A program made the translations under genes and the position numbers. The notes below the pieces were generated by a model. It did not search any database and was not told the origin of the DNA. It saw nothing but the letters and a program-made list of their open reading frames with translations. 64,000 bases of DNA from Emiliania huxleyi CCMP1516. Taxonomy: Eukaryota > Haptophyta > Isochrysidales > Noelaerhabdaceae. Of the stretch, positions 9,949-19,400 are shown one piece after another (within the stretch, counting starts at the first letter, position 1; each line of letters starts with the position of its first letter). The stretch is taken from NCBI RefSeq assembly GCF_000372725.1, contig NW_005198244.1, positions 1,119,841-1,183,840 of the forward strand, read 5' to 3'.

Positions 9949-11404
9949 ATGCAGGACGTCGCGGCCGCCGGGGGCATTGCCAAGTTGGTGGGCAGAACGC
10001 CGATGCTGCTTCGTCACGCGCCACTGCTCCGTCGGCATGCACCGATGCTGCAGCGCCATTGGAATGCCGTGGCCCCGCATTTGCACCGGCTCCTCGAGCG
10101 GGCCAGTCTGCTCGGCACGCATGCTGACGCGTTCTTCGAAGAGCTACCCGCGCTGCTGCCTTACCTCGGCACGCTGCTCGACGAGCTGCCGCACCTCCAA
10201 CGCCACATCGACGGCATCGCCGAGCATCGTGCAACCCTCGTGCCGGTGCGGTTCTCAGCCCACAATCCTCCTCGAGATCCCACGAGCTGCGGCGGCGACT
10301 GCAAACGCCTCGCCTCCACCCACCCCTGCTGCCCACCCCCCGCTGCGCGGCAGGCCGTTCGCCACCTGGCTCCGCACCTGAGGTACCTGCGGCCTTACTA
10401 TGGGTGTGCGCCCCTCGGCGCCTGCCCGCACCTCGTTGGGCTAGCGCGTCCTCACGCCCTCGCCTGCCGGCGCGGCACCCTGTCTCGCAGGCACCTCGCC
10501 TCGCGCGGCGCCACCTTGGCGCCCCACGCGGCCCAGATCGCGCCGCACATCGGAGAGCTGCTCCCACCGCCTCCGTTCTGGGGCACGCGCCGTAGCAGAG
10601 AGACTTCACCCGGGCCACGCTTCGCACACGCTCCCCGCCCTCCCTGGTGGCCACGCCTCGTGCAGCACCACAGTGGGGGCAGCGGCGGGAGCGGGGGCGG
10701 GGGCAGACTTGAGGGTTGCGAGGCGACGAAGCGGTGTGCTGTGTGCAGGTCCAACGCTTGTGGAGCGCATCGACCAGCTCTCGCCCATCCTCACCGCCCT
10801 CGCCGCGGCGCGCGGCCCTCCCCCCTACCCCCCCCCCNNNNNNNNNNNNNNNNNNNNNNNNNNNNNNNNNNNNNNNNNNNNNNNNNNNNNNNNNNNNNNN
10901 NNNNNNNNNNNNNNNNNNNNNNNNNNNNNNNNNNNNNCCCGTAGCAGAGAGATTTCCCCCGGGGCCGGGTTTGAACAGGTTTCCCGCCCTCCTGGGGGGC
11001 CCCCCCTCGTGCAGCCCCCCATTGGGGGCACCGGCGGGAGCGGGGGCGGGGCCACACTTTAGGGTTTCGAGGGGCCAAAGCGGTTTGCTTTGTCCAGGTC
11101 CAACCCTTGGGGAGGGAATTGACCAGTTTTTGCCCATTTTCACGGCCCTGGCGGGGGGGGGGGGGCTTCCCCCTTACCCCCCCCCCTTCCCCCTTCCCCC
11201 TTCCCCCCCCCCCCCCCCTTCCGATGCGCGCCGCCTGACTCCCTCCCAGCCGTGCTGGCAGGTCCCTCTCCGCCACTGGATCCCGCACTTGCCCCTCCTC
11301 CTGCGGGCGGGACATAGCCGAGAAGCAGCCGTGAAGCCGAGATGCGCCCCTGCCGCCCCTGCCGCCGCAGCGAGAGCCTCGACAGGTGCCCCCCCCCCCT
11401 CCCT

Positions 11405-11478
<74 letters not shown>

Positions 11479-12437
11479 TCCTTCGCAGCTCTCCCTCGCC
11501 GCCGCAAAGCTGAACGCGGCCCACGCTTCCTCGGAGCTCGGCCCGCACGACTCGCTGAGCAACCTCAGCGCGCGCGCCTCGGTGATCCACTCGGAGCGCG
11601 GCGAGTCTGAGATTGGACCAGACGACTCGATCAGCAACGTCGGCGTGGGCTCGAGGCTGGCGGGCGGCGCCGGCGCCGGCGGCACGTCGCGATCGGAGGC
11701 AGCCGCGTCTACCGTCGGAGGAGGAGGCGACGGCGGCGTCGACCTCACGCATTTCGGCTTCCTTCTCGCCGAGCTCGAGAGAGGAGGGCTCGAGGAGACG
11801 GAGAGCGGGCGGGACAGCTGCGAGGAGGAGGAGGCGCCTCCGCCCGGCGCGGAGGCTGCGGAGGCGAGCGGCGACCTCTGGTCCTCTTTGAAGCGCGGGT
11901 GGGGCGGGCTCTTCAAGCCTGCGGCTGGGGAGCCGGTGGCGGTCGCGCCGGCGGCGCGGACATCGAGACGCGGCGGAGGTCCGGCACAGCGGCGCGGCCG
12001 CGCGCAGGTGTTAGGGCTGTGCGGTTGGGTGGGGCTGGGGCTGCATGCCCATGCTCGCCCCTCCGTGGGCTCAGGTGCTGCGCGAGGTCGGCGAGGCCAT
12101 CGACGAGGCGGAGGGGCGGATGCGGCGGCTCGAGGGGCGGTTCCGCGTCTTCAAGCACGACATGCACTGGCGGCAGCAGCGGGAGGAAGCGGCCGCGTTG
12201 CAGCTGTGCCGGATGGAGGGCGCGCTCTTTGACGCCGAGGACGCGGCGATGCTCCTCGAGACGGCCAGCCATGACTTGCGGCGAGAGATTGAGAGGCAAA
12301 CCATTCTCATCGGGCCCGAGGCCATTGCGCGCGGCCGAGACCGCCGCATCGTCGCACGCGGGTCGCGACCGCCAGGCGCAGCGTTGGCAGAACCACCGGC
12401 ACAGCAGGACGGGTTTCTGTGGAGGCTACCTCTTTAA
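9949..12437 (+). CDS. Multi-exon orphan: helical His/Pro/Leu repeats, C-terminal coiled coil
   Basis: I place the start at the ATG at 9949 (MQDVAAAGGIAKLVG). The first exon reads as short amphipathic helices with recurring L-P/A-x-L and H-A-P patterns (LLRHAPLLRRHAPMLQRH, then ELPALLPYLGTLLDELP). A second exon at about 10345-10585 continues the pattern (HLAPHLRYLRPY, HAAQIAPHIGELLP), and a third begins after GTGCAG at about 10749 (GPTLVERIDQLSPILTALAA). An exon after the (CA)n tract (from 11473) is acidic and Ser-rich. The last exon (about 12074-12437) is a coiled coil (EAIDEAEGRMRRLEGRF). No family recognised; a scaffold role is only a guess. The N gap and a degraded duplicate interrupt the gene model between 10838 and about 11170. 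Confidence 0.5.
10838..10937. other. Assembly gap (100 N) flanked by a degraded duplicate
   Basis: This is a run of exactly 100 N. The sequence after the gap (10938 to about 11170) repeats the sequence before it (about 10592-10837) motif by motif, with many homopolymer-type differences. That is what a failed overlap of a low-quality contig end would give. It is probably not a biological duplication. Confidence 0.85.
11408..11472. repeat. (AC)n microsatellite at a splice acceptor
   Basis: About 32 AC units run directly into CAG followed by coding sequence, so the microsatellite forms the 3' end of an intron of the 9.9-12.4 kb gene. Confidence 0.9.
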
Positions 12438-12818
12438 CAGAGCGAAAAAGGGAAGGACGAGTAGAGAGGCTGCGGAGATCAGAGAGAGAGGGTGGGCCGA
12501 CCGCGTGGCGAGGAATTATCAAAACCAGGGTGATGTGACGACGATAACATACGCGAAAACACACACACACACACATTCATAATTTCACATACACACAACG
12601 GCTCTATTGCAGTGACCAGAGAAGAGAGGGCGCGGTGAGGGGACCGGATTGGAAGATATCTCCCTCCCGCGCACCGCACCCCCAAGAGAGATCGTGCAGG
12701 GCGGGGACACATGTCCCTAAATCCCATCTCGTCTCAGAGGCCGTGACCGTTTTATTGTTTATTGCGATTTGGAATTTGGCATTTGTCTAGTTCTTTGACT
12801 TTGTTTTTATTTTGAACA

Positions 12819-13439
12819 TTGAATCGTACATTGCCGGTTTGTGTTTTCCGCCTGCTGGAGACAGAGGCGCCAAAGAAGAAGGAGCTCACCAAGGAGCAGC
12901 TCGCGGCTCGGGCCGCGGCACGCAAGGCCAAGAAGGCCCGGCAGAAGGCGTGCCGGGCGAAGGAGGCTGGCGAGCGCGCCGCGAGCGAGGCCGAGCGCGC
13001 GGAGGCCCCGCGGGCGCAGCTGCGCGAGAACATCCAGTACGTGATGGCCGGGCTGCGGACTGCAGCTGCGCAGACGCGCAGCCAGGCCGGGTCCAAAATA
13101 GAGGTCGAATATTCGCTGCCCCCGGAGAGGGACGACGGATATCGGCGCGGCCCCAGCAAGGTGTACGCCAAGGTTCCCCAGGGGACCGTGGCGACGACCG
13201 TCGCCTCGGACTGGCTCGCAACCGAGCTGGCCGAGTATGGAGAGATAGATGCGGCATGCCGCGACAGATTCGTCATGCACCTGATGACGGCCGCCGGCGC
13301 CTCGGCGCCGGCCGACGCCGTGTTCAGGTTCACAGCCGGCGAGGCGATGCAGACCTCTCGCCCGATCTCCGCGTCGGGCGAGGACGACGACGAGGACACC
13401 GGCTCCGAGGAGTATTCCGACAGGGCGTCCGACCGCTAG
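12819..13439 (+). CDS. Orphan basic helical protein, 5' end unclear
   Basis: The frame is open from 12819 to the TAG at 13437-13439, but no ATG opens it. A splice acceptor near GGAGACAG (about 12870) probably joins it to an upstream exon. The product begins with a Lys/Ala-rich helix (KKELTKEQLAARAAARKAKK) typical of basic coiled coils or nucleolar proteins. A more structured region of about 100 residues (VEYSLPPERDDGYRRGPSKV, DWLATELAEYGEIDAACRDR) follows, then an acidic tail (EDDDEDTGSEEYSD). No family recognised. A nuclear or nucleic-acid-associated role is suggested only by the charge pattern. Confidence 0.45.
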   Translation: MNRTLPVCVFRLLETEAPKKKELTKEQLAARAAARKAKKARQKACRAKEAGERAASEAERAEAPRAQLRENIQYVMAGLRTAAAQTRSQAGSKIEVEYSLPPERDDGYRRGPSKVYAKVPQGTVATTVASDWLATELAEYGEIDAACRDRFVMHLMTAAGASAPADAVFRFTAGEAMQTSRPISASGEDDDEDTGSEEYSDRASDR

Positions 13440-14205
13440 CTGGCTTCAACCATATCTTACCCTTTCTGCCCCCCCCTCCTCCGACCCCCCAGGCTAGATG
13501 GAGTAGTCAGATGTAGATTCTGCCCCACACAGCCCCTTACCCCTTCACCCTCGCCTCGCTGCTTGGTGTTTCTGAACACGTAGTCGTCCACGCTGTGGGG
13601 GTTGTGTGTGGGTCCTGTGTCTGGGAGGGAGGGAGTGGGGTGCAGGTTGCTCACCCACGGCACCGGGCCGGTGCTTGCACTTTGAATGCCGTGGGGCTCC
13701 TGCCCGTGTCCGGGCGTGGAGATGCGAGGGTTGCCCCCCCTTGCCCCACCACTTTGTGTGTGTGGAGACGTTTACCTTACCTTACCTTAGACAGAGGCGA
13801 CGCGCACTCGCACACCCACACTCACCCAGCCGTACCGATACACACACAGCTACTTCAAGACATGCGCTTTTGGCCGGTGGCCTCCTCGGACAATATTATT
13901 TCTCTCACCTAAAAAAAAAAACACGACTTGTTGGTCTCGCTCGACTTGGTCTCGCTACTCCCGCGCGTGCTCCCGGCTTTGGGTCGCCCTACGCTCGAGA
14001 AGCCTTTCGGCTGTTCGAGTTGCGTCGATGCTCGTCGCGTTCGGCATCTGCCCGCACCTTTGTAAGAAGCTGCCGCGGATGTTGGCCAGCGTGGCAGCGA
14101 GCACTCTCCTGAGGTGATGGTGGCGCGCGTGTCGGCATGACCACCCCTCCCGTGAGGGAACGACACCCCTACCATCAGGGAGTGGAAGGGGAAGTGTCGC
14201 TCCTC
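13440..14205. other. Intergenic, simple-sequence-rich
   Basis: No gene. It contains C-rich runs, a CTTACCTTACCTTA microrepeat near 13780, a CACACAC stretch near 13810-13850 and an A11 run at 13911-13921. Confidence 0.4.
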
Positions 14206-15676
14206 TCAGGTATCGAGCGTGCAGTGTGAGCGCGCGCATTCGGTCGAATCGCGAGACCGAGGAGATGTGCGCGGCGGGCAGGGAGCGCCACTCGCTCTTG
14301 TTGAGCCACTCGAGCCCGAGCAGCACACCTGGGTGCCACGCAGAAGGAGCGCTTATGCCACGTCGGCCTCAACTCCCCACGCGATGCACTTGGGTGGCGT
14401 TTTGCGCGCTCTCGGCTACAATTCGCAAACCGTAGTCGCGCCCGCGCTCGAGCGTCCTGTTGATTCCCGCCTAGAGGGCGCAACCCGTGCCCTCTCGACG
14501 AGATGGCGCGCATGCTGCCCGGGGGGAAGTGGCCGCGGGAGAGGGGGGGCATCGCCTGCTCGTAGGGGTGATGTCGGTTGTGGAAGTCGCCGACGTCGGC
14601 TGCCCACCAGCGGCGCAGCGCGTCCCAGCTCGAGTTTAGGAGGGGGCCGCCGCGCCATACCTGTGATTAGCAGGCTGGGTGAGGTCGAGACGCGACCCGC
14701 CAAGGTCCCGCAGTGGCACGGTCGCGCATTCCTCACGCCTCGCCTCACCGGATCCGGTCCGGACCGGTAACCGACACCGGTCGGTGTGTGTGCGCCTCAG
14801 TGAGCGCCTCCCACGTCTCCGGACTCTATGTCGGCGGCACACCTGCAGTCCAGCGTTCGGCTGCGCGGGCTTGAACGGCGCATTGCCCGCCATCCAAAGC
14901 GGCGTGCGTGGCCCGCCATTCCGCTGGCTGGCGAAGGACCACTCCCCGTGCCTCTTCGCCACGTGGTCTGCGACCAGCTCGTCGATGCGGAGCGAGAGGC
15001 GCCCCGAGCGAAGAAAGGCGTCAGAATCAATCATCACGACGGTCCTGTAGCCGTGACTGAGACCGAGTGCCACCGCCGCCAGCTTGCACCTGATAAGACG
15101 AAGTGATGAAGTCTGAGCGCCTGCGCAGCTGACTGCATATCTCACGCCCCGGCTCACCATGACGTCGCGCGCCACTCAGCACCACGCAGCAAGCACGTGC
15201 CGGCAACCTTGCTTGGCGAGTTACCGGAGTCATCCAGCACGTTTACCTGCGGTACTGCTTCGCCACTGGCGCGCACCTGCGATCGGTGCGTGAGAAGAAC
15301 TCCGCGGCCCCGCCCGTGCCGCTAGAGATATGACTGTAGAAGTGGAAGATGCGCGACTCGGCCCGTGCTGCAAAGCAGCAGCAAGGCCTGGGCAGTGCAC
15401 AAAAGGCGAGCGGGCGCACGCCGGCATTTTGCGCACCTCGAGAAAGTAACGGAAGTCGTAGCCATGTCGACACGCATATAGCTGGTTGAGCCGTGCCGCC
15501 AGGGACCAGTAGTCGTAAGACCCTGCTCCGACCCCACCCGACGCCCAGCGCTGCAGCGGTCGCGTATCAAACATCGCAATGAGCACCTCACCAGCACGAC
15601 CAAAGTTTGAGAGACCTCCGGGTGGTGCCGAACGTAGTGTCCAAACGCGCCGAGGAGGTTTGCGTGTGAGGGCCAT
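14206..15676 (-). CDS. GT34-like glycosyltransferase, several exons
   Basis: Two well-separated pieces carry the hallmarks of the GT-A galactosyl/mannosyltransferase family 34 (GMA12/MNN10 type). The first (about 15676-15440) reads EVLIAMFDTRPLQ, then YDYWSLAARLNQLYACRHGYDFRYF. The second (about 15130-14848) reads IRCKLAAVALGLSHGYRTVVMIDSDAFLRSGRLSL and ends NAGLQ directly before GTGTGC, a good splice donor. IDSDAF supplies the metal-binding DxD. Near 14206-14330 a further minus-strand frame (LLGLEWLNKSEWRSLP) may be a C-terminal exon. The family acts in the Golgi on glycans of secreted proteins. The start is uncertain; ATG at 15676 is the best choice. Exon joins are not resolved. Confidence 0.55.
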
Positions 15677-16451
15677 CCCCAGCGAGAGCCGAGAGAGGCG
15701 AGCGCCGTGCACGGGCGCCCGTCGTCGATCGCTCCGTTTTCTCGTTCTTTGTTTGTGGAGTTAATCTCTTTTGTTTCCGTGCCAGCGTCACGCCTGGTAA
15801 TCGAAGCGCCAGTTGGCACCACCGACAGATACATAAGGCTTCAAGCACCTGCCACCTGGTGTCGCGTATGCGCTCATGATGAGCCACTCCGGCCGGGTGG
15901 GCACACAGAGAGAGATTTTAGAAAACCAATAACAAATCATTTCCCCGTGACACCCATGGTTTTATGCGGGCCCATGTGATGTGGGCATGTGTCCATTTTG
16001 TGCATGTCCATGTCCATGTGCATGCCCATCCAGTTTTTTTGGGGGGGTTTGTTTGTTTCCGAGGCGCGAGCGAGGGGATCAATCCCCGCCACGCACCGCG
16101 GGCGGGCTAAATCCAGTGCAGGGAGGGGTGGAACAAGTCCTTCCGCGGTACCCCCCCCCCCCCCCCCCGCACCCTCCCCCCCCCGCACCCCCCCAACCCC
16201 CCCCACCCAACCTCTCCATCCACCCGTCCATCACCCCCCCCCCCCCCCTTGACCCTCTCTTGCTTTTGTCCCACCAAAAGGGCTCTCGAAAGTAATAAGC
16301 TTTCTACTGGCGAAATCGGGCGCGGTCCCACGACGGCCGTTCATAACGACTAAGAGGGGCGTGTTTTTTGGTGTGTCGCTCCTAGTTAGCAGAGCGACGT
16401 TTTGGCGCTGTGTTGAACGTCCGCAGCAGCGCGGGGCATTCTCTTGCGGCC
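15677..16451. other. Intergenic, poly-C-rich upstream of the giant secreted protein
   Basis: Positions 15898-15935 (AGAGAGAGATTTTAGAAAACCAATAAC) loosely resemble the 3.8-kb and 60-kb repeat. Long C tracts lie at about 16150-16245. CCATGT microrepeats occur at 15975-16025. No gene recognised. Confidence 0.4.
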
Positions 16452-19400
16452 ATGCGTGCGGCCTCCGCTGTGCTCGCGCTCGCTGCTGTGGATGGTGTGG
16501 ACGCCATAACGCGCCCCAGGTACCAGGTCTGGGGCATGCCCGACCTCACCGCCGTGGTCGCGAGTGGGGCGGCTCCCTTCGAATCGAACGTTCAATTCAC
16601 GAATGAGGTGGGACAGTTACCGCCGGGCACGCAGTACTGGTACTGCGCCGCTGGCCTGGTCGAATGCGCTATCACGGGCTGGCCGACTGGGATTAAAGAC
16701 AACCTCATGCCGATTACAGACAAACTCAACGAGCTCGATGAGTACACCAACACGCGGTTCCTGAGCGCCAACTTTTTTACCCAGGCCTGGCGGGGCGGCT
16801 TCAGCCCCATGCTCATTGGCGCCAAGCTTTTCGGAACCGGCCACGACAGTTACGGAGAACAGCATTCCGGCGCGCGTGAGAACCGGGGCTCCGGTGTCTT
16901 CCAGACCTTTGGCCCAATCCATGCAGAGGGCTGCCTGAATGTCGGCATCGCCATCACGGTTGGAGCCACGCCCCACAAGTTTGACACTCTTCTTGGAGCC
17001 GAGCCCGAGGGGCTCAAGGTCGAGGCGTGCCCAGGCCACCCAGATGAGATGGACCACAACCTGTATGTCCACGGCGACAACCACTGCCAGGTCGTCTTGA
17101 GCTTCGTCGGCCGCTCGTACGACTACCAGTGGGGCATGCCGCACGTCGCCACAGACCAAGTCAGTCTGTACTATGACGCGGACAAGGACGGCCACGGCTG
17201 CGGCTGCGACAGCTGCACCCCGGAGGAGGAGGCGAGGCTGATCGCGATTCAGGGGTGCACAAAGGAGATCGCGCTGGACTACACGCCGCGGACCTTCGTG
17301 GCGGACATCGACAACACCCACCTCTCGTTCGGCGACCCCATGTACCTCCGCGTGACCATGCACTCGAACTGGTACAACGAGCAGATCGCGTACAAGGAGC
17401 TCGATGTCTTCTGCTACGATCACTTCCCGCCGTCGCCCCCGCCCGCCCCGCCCGCCCCGCCCCCCTCGCCGCCATCGCCGCCGATGCCGCCGCCAGCGCC
17501 GCCCGCCCCGCCGCACCCCGAGCCGCCGCCTCCTTCACCGAGTCCCGGACTCCCTTCCTTTTCGCCCCCGCCACCGATCCCGTCGCCGCCACCACCCGCA
17601 CCGCCGTTCCCGCCTTTCCGGGCGCCGAAGCCGCCGCCGTCGCCGTCGCCGCCCCTGCCGCCGGCAAGTCCGGACTCCTGCATCACCGGCCCAGGAGGGG
17701 GAGGCTACGACATCTCTGGCAAGACGCGGCTCGGGGGCATGGAGACGGGAGAGTTTTGCCCATCGATCGACGACGCCGCAGAGTGTGATAGCTCCTACGC
17801 CGAACCTATGGCGCCGTCGTTCCCAACCGATTGGGAAAGCTATCCGTCCTGCACGTTTGGCTGCATGGTGTGCAAGTTCCAATATGACAACTGTATGTCC
17901 GTTGGCAATCAGCTGTTCCCATGCCCGTCGCCGCCACCCTCGCCGCCACCGTCGCCGCCGTCGCCACCGTTCCCGCCGGGGATGACTCCCAAGCCGCCGC
18001 CGCCGCCCATCTTTGATGATGACAGCGACGGCACCCCCAACGAGTACGACCCAAACTACGTCGACCCAAACGCCGATGATGACAGCGACGGCATTCCAAA
18101 CGGTATCGACCCCAACTCGGTGGACTCGAACAGCGACGGCACACCCGACGGCGAGGAGGACCCGGACAGCGACGGCGTCCCCAGGGGCGAGGAGGATGAT
18201 GACAGCGACGGCATTCCAAACGGTTCCGACCCCGACTCGGACGGCGACGGCACACCCGAAGGCGAGGAGGGGGTGGACACGAACAGCGACGGCACACCCG
18301 ACGCCGAGGAGGATGATGACAGCGACGGCATTCCAAACGGTATCGACCCCAACTCGGTGGACTCGAACAGCGACGGCACACCCGACGGCGAGGAGGACCC
18401 GGACAGCGACGGCGTCCCCAGGGGCGAGGAGGATGATGACAGCGACGGCATTCCAAACGGTTCCGACCCCGACTCGGACGGCGACGGCACACCCGAAGGC
18501 GAGGAGGGCGATCTGGGCGATGATGACAGCGACGGCATTCCAAACGGTTCCGACCCCGACTCGGACGGCGACGGCGTTCCAAACGATTCCGACCCCAACT
18601 CGGTGGACTCGAACAGCGACGGCACACCCGACGGCGAGGAGGACCCGGACAGCGACGGCGTCCCCAGCGGCGAGGAGGATGATGACAGCGACGGCATTCC
18701 AAACGGTTCCGACCCCGACTCGGACGGCGACGGCACACCCAACGGCGAGGAGGGGGTGGACACGAACAGCGACGGCACACCCGACCCGACGCCGCCCCCC
18801 CCCGGACCTCCCTTGCCGCCCTTCCTCCTCCGCATCCACCTGCCCGACGTCTTCATGGGCACATGCTTTGAAGGGGTTGTCGATCATGACGGCGCGGGCT
18901 ACAATATGATGGTGTCGCCGTACGCCACGTTTGGAGAGCTCAAGGCGCAAATCGCTGACAAGATCGGCCTCTCCTTCCCCGACATCACGCTGATCCACCA
19001 CGACGAAGAGGAAGCTTACCCCGACAGCACGACCCTCATAGAGGATGGCGTCGAATCCGGCGACACCATCGACGTCGAGCTACCAGGGACCTTTGGCCCG
19101 GACGATGTTGCTGATACAGCTGTCAAGGCGTGTGGAGAGACTCACCCACCGCCTCCGCCCATCACCTGCCCACCACCCACCCACAACCGCCCGTTGCAGA
19201 TGAGCATCAAGACGCCTGAAGAGCTCGTGGACGCCTTTGGCCCAGAGATTGTGCTTGCGACGGAAGACGGCATGACATGCGGCGAGCTGAAAGGAAAGCT
19301 CGCGGCCTACCTGGGCATCCCGGCTGAAGACCAGCTCGTTACGACTTCCGGCACCCAAGTTGATGTGTGCCCCGACGACAGTGTTCTTATCCCTCTTGAG

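Noticed and set aside
10716-11513. Frames that run across the N gap
   Set aside because: They depend on N and on the degraded duplicate after the gap.
17535-19001. Long minus-strand Val/Arg-rich frame
   Set aside because: Antisense of the Asp-rich repeats of the secreted protein. Composition is purely a by-product.
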